NCBI GenBank assembly: GCA_932294295.1
Contig: OW028584.1
Location: 9,060,407-9,124,406 of the forward strand
From: Alitta virens
Lineage: Eukaryota; Annelida; Polychaeta; Phyllodocida; Nereididae
Direction: 5' to 3'
DNA: 64,000 bases
Shown: positions 55,072 through 64,000 of the stretch, piece after piece
How the letters are laid out: each line of letters begins with the position of its first letter
Numbering within the stretch: position 1 is the first letter of the stretch
Position numbers and translations under genes: made by a program
Notes under the pieces: model-generated
Database searches by the model: none
Seen by the model: the letters and a program-made list of their open reading frames with translations, nothing else
What the model was told of the DNA's origin: nothing

Positions 55072-55837
55072 TAAGCGTTAGTTAGAATGTTTTGTGGGTT
55101 CCGCTGGAATTTGTAAATCGAAACTGACTAAAACAAATTTTTTGCATCGCATTGTGTTGCAATTATTGTTTTCTTGTAATACTAGATCTACACTTTAAAT
55201 CTTAAAATTTTGATAATGACCTCAAGAGCCTATGGAATCCCATTGTTTTGAATGCAACGGAACTTTAATTGATAACAAAGACCCCCATTGGATATCACGG
55301 ATCAATGTGGTTAATGTGATGACTTTTTTTGGCCCTGGGAATGTCAATTTGTAGTCTTACTTTTGGAAGGTCTTGTACATGAACCATTGTGTTTTTCCTT
55401 TTTTTTAATTCCTTTTTTATATCTGGCGTCTAGACCTATCACACAATATAACTGTGACTTATATTAGCTTGGTCAATGCCAGATATATGTAACGATCAGA
55501 TTCCTAGATCTCTGACAGAGATTGGGATCTGTAACACACCTAAATGTTTTAGCAGTTTGGTTTGGTTAAAATTAAAAAATTAAAGAATGTCTTTAAAAGA
55601 TATATGAAATCTTAAGACTGCATATATTATGTAATTATTTTGTAAATAATGTCAGATGAAGAAAAGATATTTTGTCCAAATTTCTGCTATCCTGACGATT
55701 ACAAAATCATATTCACGCACAGTGATCGGAATAGTACTGCAGTAGAACAAGCTAAACAACATCCTTTTTTTAGTTGACCACATGGTCTATAAATATAGAA
55801 CTTACATACATGATGCACAAAGAATTCTGGCTTTTGT

Positions 55838-56190
55838 TTGTCCGGCGGTGGGCGGACGGAAAGCGGGCAGGAGTCACACTTCGTTTCAGGGGCAGAACTC
55901 TTACACTACTGCATACACATTGATCAAATTTGGTGTATGACTTGTCCTTATGGTCTAGTTGTGCCTTTTGGTAGTCACATTGGCATGTCTCAGCTATGGT
56001 TTACGAAATTAAGGAAAAACTGATGCTGTTTCCGGAGCGGTATTTGGACGCTATTCTACCTATGTGCATGAAACATTCCCAGAATATGTCTAAAATAATG
56101 TAGTTGTACCTTTTGGTGGCCTCATAGCCATAAATTTAATACAATTGGCATATTAAGGGGAAAATGTGAAAATTCATGTTTTTCCTTGTT
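55838..56190 (+). repeat. Dispersed repeat, two related units
   Basis: Unit 1 (GTTTCAGGGGCAGAACTC to GGTAGTCACATTGGCATGTC) parallels 39985-40145. Unit 2 (CTGTTTCCGGAGCGGTATTT to AATATGTCTAAAATAATGTAG and TTTTGGTGGCCTCATAGCC) parallels 24571-24740. The short ORF over it is not conserved as protein. Confidence 0.65.
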
Positions 56191-58037
56191 TTCACATCTG
56201 AGGCACTATTGGATGAAATCTCCCATCTACATATCGACACACATGTCATAAATTTTTTACAATAAGGGAAAGTCTGAAAAAATGCTAAAAATGGTGTTGT
56301 TTTCTACATTCTCCTCCCTAAAATGTCATTTATAACTTCATATTTCATCACCTCATTCCCCATATTCTTTGTATATAGGTCATTGTGAATAAAAAATATA
56401 ACTAAATAAATAAATCTGGGCCTTAACCGGCAATACACATTCACTGTGTGAAAATATAGAAAAACCGTAATATTGCAGTAAACATCCATATCTATAGTAC
56501 TTCAACTTTTTCAAGCTTAATGTTGGCACTTATTACAGAATTTTCAATAATATAATAATGGGGAAATTAGAAAACATTTAATTGTTACATTTCCTCCCCT
56601 TGAACCCATGCAGCGTACAATGACATCTGTGAAGTAAGACAATTAAGTGCAATATGTAACTTTCAACAACATAATCTCTTTTGTCACATTCAATGTAAAT
56701 AAGACATCATGTACTGAGAAATCTGTCTTAAATAATAGAAGATTACATTTTCCTCTTTTGGCTACTGAAATGCTCTCAATCCTCAAATAGGTATGTGATC
56801 ACATACTGTGAACAAGTGTTATTATGTCATCTTGCATAAGGGACATATGGCAAGGTTGAAGAGTTATAATAAATATTATACAACCCTATTACTTCTGATT
56901 TTCCTGACAAAACAAGATGGCAGAAGTTTCAAGGGTATGGCATGAATTTGCAAAACGAAGTTTAGGCTACATGCTTCCAAATGCTTCAACCAATATGGTG
57001 GACAAAATCAAAGAAAATGTCATTCACTCATGGCCTCTTAAGCATTAAAAACTATGTTAAGACATGTGATTCAGACTTAATCCTAGGAATGCACAATTCC
57101 AAAGTGATGTACTTATCTTCGCAGGTTATTTTTTGACTGACAATGTAACCTTTTCTTATCTTCGCATCTGTGCGGAAATTCAAACTGTGCCACTGTTGAT
57201 TTAATAAATATTTACCTACGTAGACAGCATATTATATGACATCATCAAGGCAATTAACTGGTTAATTTGTGAATAGGCTTCAACAATAATTTCTATGCAC
57301 GTTAGCTGAGGTTTGCAGCACTATGTTTTACATTTCATCCATGCTGAAGTTTGGTGCACACCAGATGTCGCCAAAAAATCATATCATAAAAACGTTGGCC
57401 TTCTCGGTCAGATATGATGGGTCTATGTCATGTCATGACCCCAAATAGCTTGTGCAAATATTTCCGGCCCATTAATAAGTAGCTATCATCATCAATGGTC
57501 GTCATATTGGATTGTATGTATGGCTGCATGATTAGCTCCATAGCTCAGGATATGGTTATGTCATAATTGGATGATGTTTAATTAAGTATTTTAAGTTAGT
57601 TTTATTTTTCCAGCATGAAGTTCTTTAGGGTGTGATAAACCCAATGCTTTAAAGTCCAATATCTCAAAAGTTTCCCAATAACTTTTTTTCTTCTAACTTT
57701 TTGCAGTAAAATGAAGAATAGATAAAAAAAAAAACTTTCATGCTGCCTTGACAGAATTTTTATTTTTTAGCCTTGTGAAGTTCATTCGGGAGTACCAAAT
57801 GTAAACTAATTAAACTTCAGCTGAGATAGAAATATCCTCTTTCTAATGAGCTACAACAAATTATTGTTTAGATTGGTAGTTTAATGTGTGTGCTATGGTG
57901 AACTTTGAAATGGCTCAACTTGCTGGTGACATCTAAATGTACGAAACTGCCTAACTGACCTGTTCAAAAATTCATGACATGACACAAAGATAATAGAGGC
58001 TCTGTGGAATAAAACAAAAAGAGCCCGGGGATGGAAC

Positions 58038-58132
58038 AGTAAAACCTGCATCAAGACCACCTCATTCTGAATATCATTCGGTTATTTTCAGCAGGGGATG
58101 GCCCTAGTGGTCAGGTTTTACTCTATTGTGAT
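58038..58132. mobile_element. Short TIR hairpin with AGTAAAACCTG ends
   Basis: ACAGTAAAACCTGCATCAAGACCACC is mirrored by GTGGTCAGGTTTTACTCTA. About 95 bases with TIRs of about 18; it resembles mariner-derived MITE ends. Confidence 0.6.
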
Positions 58133-58849
58133 GGTCGACTCTAGAGATGTGTGGCATTGGTGAGTCTTGTTGACCATGAGCAACCTGTTTGGAGCCTCCC
58201 AAGTCTCTAAATAGGCAGGCACCCATTGGCAGCCTCTCAGGTCAGGTGATTAAATTCAATATAGTTAATTAGGTCAAGCTCAAGGAGAGAGCCAGAAAGA
58301 CTGAAGCAGCAAGCATGGCAGCCCAATCCGGGTGAGTTAATAAGAGTTAATTTGGTTCATTTTACCTTTTAATTTATTGTATATACATGTACTGCTGTAT
58401 ATAGATGTAAGCAATTATATGTAATTAACTGCATATTGTTGCAGGCTGTTATTTGTGAAATAAAGCTTCAAAACTTGAAGGTTGGAGTGCTGAGGGCCAC
58501 ATGGTAGCAGAGCGTAGTTGGTTCATCCCCCCCCCCCCATGTGTGTTGGTGTGCAGACTGAAATTCAAGACAAGAGTGTTGCAGTGGTCCAGGGTGGTTA
58601 TAGCCAGCAACACTTACATTGCATCTTTGAGTGAGTGGAAGGTGCCAGTTTCCAGTCCAGGAGTGTCCAGAGGGCCAAGGACCAGCCAGGACACAGTGGG
58701 AGACGTCCCAGGCCAAGTGGGTCAATTTTCTCAGGAGCAAGCCAGTGGTTGCTGCAACTGATGGATTAGTGGAGACTGGTAGTGATCACAAGACACGGAG
58801 GGCCAAGACCTCTGTTTCAAGCTACTACCTTACAACATCTCTTTACCAG

Positions 58850-58965
58850 ATATCCAACCCAGACAATTATTGATTTTTTATGTGCTTCTGGTTTCTACTA
58901 CCAAATATAGATAACCAATCTTAACCTAGAGAGCCTCTACATAGCCCACTCAGGTGCATTTTAAG
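58850..58965 (+). repeat. Dispersed repeat block shared with 62718-62830
   Basis: CCAGATATCCAACCCAGACAATTATTGA through CATAGCCCACTCAGGTGC recurs inside the insertion at 62615-62865. Here the (TAAC)n tail is missing. Confidence 0.85.
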
Positions 58966-59379
58966 TAGATTTTCACAAAACTTTCTATTAAAATATCTCA
59001 AAAACGGGTAGAGATGCAACTCTGAAATTGTAGTATGTTTGCTTGTGCTATGAGGTCTTTCAATCTGAGGGGTCATTTTGATGTTCAGTCATGCGTCATC
59101 CACACCCCCATCTAAAAGTCGATTGGGATCCAGAATCTCAAGAACCGCATATGGTGGGAAACAGACGAGCACAGATTTATGTTGTGTTATGTCCAATCCA
59201 GTGCAGCCGAACTTCTGTTGGCGATCCGGTGAAGGGTTGCTGAGATATGGGGTGTTTTAGATTTTGCTATTTGCCCCAAAAACTTTAATGCTTTAATAAC
59301 TTTTGACTGGGTGGTCCAAATTGGACCATCTTTGGATCATATATAGTACTTGGATAGGTAAAGGTAACACATCAATATA

Positions 59380-59470
59380 AATGACCTCGGGTCAAAGCTC
59401 AAGGTTACAGTTGACCTCAAAGTTACGAATTTATGGAATATTTGACCTTGATGCGAGTTATCAAGGCATT
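59380..59470. repeat. AGGTCA-rich dispersed repeat part
   Basis: Variants of AAGGTCA/TGACCTT several times in 90 bases. Similar stretches occur at 61420-61460, 61770-61800 and 62200-62240. Confidence 0.5.
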
Positions 59471-60591
59471 TATCAAGGACTCCAGCTCAATTTCATCTCA
59501 ATTTGGAGACTCTAAGTCAACTTCATTAAGCGAAATCGAAATTTGGAGATTGGAGGCCAGGTATGTAATTAACTAAGTTCCTGGTACAGTGACACCTGAG
59601 CTCATGAACTGTTGACATTTCATTTGAATTTTACTTTGACAATTTATTTGATGTGTTAAGTTATTGATGACATTTCAATTGATTAATTGACATTTTTATT
59701 AATTTCTTGGCAATTTTGTGAGTTTATTGTTAAATTGGAAGATCCACCTGTTTAAATTGCTGATTGTCTAGAGACTAGACCTGACTAAATACTTTGCACG
59801 GAGTTTGACAGTTGTTGACCTTTATGTTTAAGTGATCCAAACGCCTTGAGCAGGTCACAACCCTTAACAGATTAAGTCATTAATTCTTTGTTTTGATCTA
59901 GTGCAGGGCTCTCCCAAAGCCAAATTAGCTTTGACAAATAGATTAAAGTCTAGACTGGTTTGATATCACTCAGCTGATCAGTTCAATTTGGTATTTTGTT
60001 GACATTTCACTGTTGATGCAAGTTGTTATTGTTGAATTGATTTAGTGTTGATGTTTTGGTGGTCTAGTTACTTGCGTAACGTTTGCAAGCATTCATAATT
60101 ATTTTATGATTTTTTGATTTCTACATTGATGTTTATTTTACAATTGCCAATACTATATTGCATTTTAAGAGACTTTTGCACAATTGCTTAGTTTTCATAT
60201 GCCAATGATTCCAAATTTGAGTTAATTGTTTTAAGACAATTGGGATTAAGTGTTTCAAAAAGTATGGATTTTCACTCTACTTGGATTGTGCTGCCCCAAC
60301 AATTTAATTTATTAATAATCAATCTGATAAAAATTGTAGATTCAGCTGTGCCACATATTAACTATCACACTGGTACTTGACTATCACACTGGTACTTGAC
60401 TATCACACTTGACTATCAGACTTGTACTTGGTACTTGAATTTCCTACTGTTGTTTATTACTTTGATAATTTCTTAGCTTTCTGACTTAGTTTACCTGTCA
60501 TTGCTCATTTAGTGATTTGGCAGTTAACTTGTTGATACTTTACATATTCCCAGTTTATATTTTGGTACTTGTACTTGTGTTAGGAAGCTAC

Positions 60592-60690
60592 ATGATGTCT
60601 GAGTCTAAAGGTGCTCAAGGTGCCATACCCAAGAAAATGGAATTATTCGCAAATGCTGATGAAGAACTTAAAAATACTGGAAGACCATAG
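60592..60690 (+). pseudogene. Possible element E gag start
   Basis: MMSESKGAQGAIPKKMELFA then NADEELKNTG, open for 32 codons before a stop. It precedes the recognisable gag by 1.6 kb. Composition and Lys/Glu content fit a gag N-terminus; the 60690-62310 interval would then be an insertion. No clean target duplication was found. Confidence 0.3.
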
Positions 60691-62310
60691 ACTCAGAAAT
60701 TAAACACAAACTAGATTTCTGTAACTGTATAACAGTTACTAAATAGCCTTCACCTACTGTAAGGACAGTGAAAACGTGATATTTTAGGGTTAGTCTGAGG
60801 GCACCAGCCAAGTCCAAGCCCATCACAGCTACCATTTGCAAGGCCACAGCAGTCCCGCAGCATCCCACCAAAACAAATCACAGATTGACCGCCAGCCTCT
60901 CGCCACCGGGCAACCCCGCCACAAATTATCTACCATTTTTTCACAACCACCCACCCTGCTGCCAGCCCCCCAAAACCCTTCCGCACTATTTTCTCCTTGC
61001 CTTAATATCATAAGACTCAGTTTACCAACAGGGCCATGTGCTCATTAACCCTGAACGGATGAGCAAACATCCCGAAGTAAATTGGCCGTTACTCGGCAGC
61101 TGCAAGTCGTACAAACACAATCTTTGTACCGTTTTAAAGAGAAGTTACCCGTTGTTCGACAACCAGAAGCGCGTTTCTACGTTGCGGCATCGCCGAGTAA
61201 TAAATTGTTGAAATCGCCGACAAAATTATTCAATTTCTTGTCATTTTAACAGTATGAATCAGTATAAGAAAACATGTTATACACATATATTTAATTTCAG
61301 ATTGTTTGTAGGGTATTAGGGCAACATCATATCCAAAGATCATCCAAATCCAAACATTTCTACTATCTTAAAAAAAATTAAGAACTCAAAATGTCAATTT
61401 TCAGAAAATGTTTGACCTTAATTTTGACCTTGACAAATACTTCATAGGTCAAAATTGACAACAGATTCTGAAAGCTCATATGTGAATTGTGGGGGGTCAC
61501 CAATGCTTCGCATTTGGCTAGAGTGAATATTTCCCCTTGAAATTTGACATTTTAGTTGTTTTTGTATCTGTTAATCGGTTTTCTTCATTTACAATTTTCT
61601 CAAAAATTGACAAATCATGCTGTGGTAAAATCGATTAAATATCCATTACGGGCAGGTCAATGCCCTGCAGAGAGAAAATATTCAGGCCAAAAGGTCAGTT
61701 CTAGGGTATTTTTGTGATTTTTGGAAAATATGCTGTTTTTTCTACTGCAACGGTCCAAATGACCTTGAAAATGACCTCCAAGGTCAAATTTGAAAGTTGA
61801 TTTGGGGGTTTTGGGTACATGTTTGGGGTAGTTTACTATAGCATGTTATAACCTAAAAGCAATATTTCATGGTGAAATGAACAAGGGTAATGGGAAAAAC
61901 TCAATATTTCAAAAACCGTTAAAGATATCACCTTCACCTTTTACACTGCACTGGCCCCGAGTAAGGGGCAACTTTTGGCACCCTCATTGGCTTCTTATGT
62001 GTCACAGTTTTGGCCAAGTCGAAGGTAGACTCAAAAATGCACCATGTTCCATTGTGACATGTTCCGCATGAGTGATTCACGATTATGTAACGTCAAAACA
62101 CTTAAAAACTGATTTAATCACAAGATCCAAGGCCATTTGTATGTAACTGTAATAGTTTGAGAGATATGTGAAGTGAAATTCTTTAAATTTTCCACTAAGT
62201 GACCTGTGACCTTGAAAAATAGGTCAAGGTCACTAAAACTGGGTCTAAGTAATAAGGTCATCCTAGGGTACCATGTGTTAAAGTTTGGTCCTCCAACTCT
62301 GAATGTGTAT
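60691..62310. other. Non-coding interval, C-rich then AGGTCA-rich
   Basis: A C-rich stretch (60790-61060) is followed by AT-rich sequence with TGACCTTGA/TCAAGGTCA repeats (for example 62216-62232). No ORF with motifs. Confidence 0.6.
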
Positions 62311-62319
62311 AAATAATAC

Positions 62320-63551
62320 CAAAAACAGTAGTCTTCACCATAGTGATGGTGAAGCCGAATTAGAAAAAGAGGATCTCAGGTATGAGGTGCATAAACTTCA
62401 GAGTGATATGGATGGCCTTGCAGCCACTATAGGTGCCTCAGCATCTGCACCTGGAGCAAATTTCCGCAATGTCATAGACACTTCATCTGTGATTGATGGT
62501 ATGTATCAAGCAGATGGAACTGGTATGATGATGAGTTCTGTTCTGAAACTTAGCAGCTTTGATGGTAGGGAGGATGGCAACTATCCTTACCGGCGATATG
62601 CTTTTGATGTTAGGGCCCTCGAAGGTCCTGGGCCTCCACGCGGTGAGGGTGGAAACACTATGGGTGAAGTCCTCTATCCCCAGTGGCCAAAACAGAACAG
62701 TGCGCATTGCACAAGCTGCTCCAGCTATCCAACGCAGACAATTATTGATTTTACATGCTTCTGGTTTCTACTACCAACTATAGATAATCATTCTTACCCT
62801 AGAGAGCCTTTACATAGCCCACTCAGGTGCTGATGAGGCGTTAAACAATAACACTAACTAACTAACTTTTGATGTTAGGCAATTGCAGAAAGCAATTTTA
62901 TGTTCCTGTAGGGGAGTGGCAGCCGATATCCTACAAACTATGCAGATGAGTCTGCTAATGCTTGGGGTTGCCCACTGGAGAGTTATTTAGCCAGCCCTCA
63001 ATTGTCTCATCTGGACAGGGATCAGAGACAGGCGATGTTGCGTGAGTGATTTTGGAGAGGCTTAAAGTCTGATATACACCGTATTGCCCTCCGGCACAAA
63101 TTTGATGCGGAATGCAACTATGATGACCTGTTGGTTGTGGCACGCGCAATAGAGCTTGAATCAGGGTCCTCCAAACCATCCAATGCTTCCGATAAGCCAA
63201 AGTCACACAACTTTTAAGTCTGCCGCCAAGACTGTGGCTGAACAGTGGGTTGCCCAGAAAAGTAAACCAAATGACATCCAGAGTAAATTGGATAATATTT
63301 TGGCTAGGCTGACGGCACTTGAGACTTGCCTGCCCCCTAAGGGACAGACACCCACACCATCTAGAGGCAGGGTTGGACGTGGTCATAGTTGTAGCAGTAT
63401 CGTGTATTTTCGCAGAAGCCGAGGAAGAGGTCGACTGGATCGAGAGTCAACAAGCTCACAACAGCCATCTTATAGTTTGGCCCCACCTGCGCCAGCCATC
63501 ACTTGTTATAAGTGTGGCAAGGAAGGGCACATGCGAAGTGCTTGCCTTTAA
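62320..63551 (+). pseudogene. Element E gag with zinc knuckle
   Basis: Reads EAELEKEDLRYEVHKLQSDM (coiled coil), then SSFDGREDGNYPYRRYAFDV, which is interrupted by a 251-bp insertion and resumes QLQKAILCSCRGVAADILQT, then KSDIHRIALRHKFDAECNYD. A frame change near 63200 follows. The end carries an Arg/Gly-rich stretch and the CCHC knuckle CYKCGKEGHMRSAC at 63504-63545. In the family it is the nucleocapsid polyprotein. Confidence 0.85.
62615..62865 (+). mobile_element. SINE or truncated LINE inserted in element E gag
   Basis: A 251-bp insertion flanked by the 14-bp direct repeat CTTTTGATGTTAGG (62601-62614 and 62866-62879). It ends GATGAGGCGTTAAACAATAA followed by (CTAA)n, a microsatellite-like tail typical of non-LTR retroposons. 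Its 3' half recurs at 58850-58965. Leaving it and one repeat copy out keeps the gag frame open. Confidence 0.88.
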
Positions 63552-63584
63552 ATTAGTTTAACATGTGCAGTGGGGCAGGTGCAT

Positions 63585-63975
63585 GTTGATTCAGCTGAAA
63601 GCCCCAATTCATTGCGCAGAAAACTTGTTGGACCCAGATGCGAATCTGTTCTTGAAGTTTTTGGTCGTAAATGCAAATGTTTAATTGATGCTGGTTCGCA
63701 AGTCAGTACAGTCAGCGAGACTTTCTTTACGCAACAATTGCAGCCCCACACAGTTACATGATTTTGGCGAAATTGATAAGTATCGAAGTAGCTGGCGGTC
63801 ATCAGTTACCATGTAAAGGTTATATTCAAGCCGTGGTTCTACTTCCGAAGGGCATACTTGGTTCTCGCAAAGCTATTCAGGTTCTTTTCTTGGTTGTGGA
63901 AGACACCACCTTCAATCAAGATGTTCCGATACTGCTGGGCACGAACGTGCTGAAACTTTTCCTGGAATTGTGTTA
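63585..63975 (+). pseudogene. Element E aspartic protease, two frames, running to the window end
   Basis: The first frame has CKCLIDAGSQVSTVSETFF, the protease active site with DAG in place of DTG/DSG. The second has ISIEVAGGHQLPCKGYIQAV and VPILLGTNVLKLF, the flap and C-terminal strand. A frame change near 63760 separates them, and pol presumably continues beyond 64000. Confidence 0.83.
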
Positions 63976-64000
63976 GGAAAACGTAGTCGGTAAGTTTGGT

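Larger units (their letters stand above)
55100..60590. other. Non-coding interval rich in dispersed repeats
   Basis: No host gene recognised. Holds repeat copies at 55840-56190, a small TIR-like hairpin at 58038-58130, a block shared with 62720-62835, and AGGTCA-rich repeat parts after 59380. The region from about 59560 may be the leader of element E (TTGACATTT-rich), but no LTR or primer site was found. Confidence 0.5.

Noticed and set aside
60836..61048. ORFs in the C-rich stretch as coding
   Set aside because: Composition artefact; both strands are open for short distances and no motif is present.

Overview
The window is eukaryotic and AT-rich. It has split genes with GT-AG introns, polyadenylation signals and a heavy load of degraded transposable elements. 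A Toll-like receptor encoded mostly in one exon, a GPI-anchored Ly6/uPAR protein, a THAP/P-element transposase, and above all a Ty3/gypsy element with integrase upstream of reverse transcriptase (the Gmr1-type order, known to me from deuterostomes) suggest a deuterostome marine invertebrate such as an echinoderm, hemichordate or cephalochordate. The species cannot be fixed from the sequence alone. There is no bacterial-type operon and no CRISPR array.

Layout. 1-4.2 kb: simple repeats and at most two weak candidate exons. 4.2-8.5 kb (minus): a P-element/THAP9-like transposase whose THAP zinc finger is split over three exons; its first intron holds a foldback element full of self-complementary 40-bp repeats, and a 62-bp inverted repeat lies just upstream. 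8.9-13.2 kb: non-coding, with word-like repeats. 13.22-22.35 kb: a complete but decayed Gmr1-type LTR retrotransposon (element A, TSD AATAC), whose 5' LTR is split by a 5'-truncated second gypsy element on the minus strand (element B). 22.4-27.9 kb: dispersed repeats, a LINE scrap and a small TIR element. 27.9-33.4 kb: a third gypsy element (element C, TSD GTATA) of conventional order, carrying an internal inverted copy of its own 3' part. 34.9-37.7 kb (plus): the Toll-like receptor, complete except for one apparent frameshift. 38.6-41.9 kb: SINE, dispersed repeats and a LINE 3' end. 42.4-47.0 kb: the gag-protease part of a fourth LTR element (D), split by a 2.16-kb TIR element with TSD TAA. 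47-51.7 kb: repeats and a CR1/L2-like LINE scrap. 51.7-54.9 kb (minus): the three-exon Ly6/uPAR gene. 55-60.6 kb: repeats. About 60.6-64 kb: gag-protease of a fifth LTR element (E), carrying a short insertion with a 14-bp TSD and running off the window end.

The only likely host genes are the TLR and the Ly6/uPAR gene, perhaps the THAP transposase if it has been domesticated, and perhaps two short exons near the left edge. They do not form an operon or a visible joint pathway. The TLR is a signalling receptor and the Ly6 protein a surface-anchored three-finger protein. No new multi-gene system was found. The most unusual points are the integrase-first retrotransposon, a patchwork at 40.95-41.16 kb built from three pieces that recur 3-6.5 kb downstream, the antisense self-insertion in element C, the TIR element whose removal restores an open gag frame, and the TLR with both a frameshift and an Ala in the BB loop.
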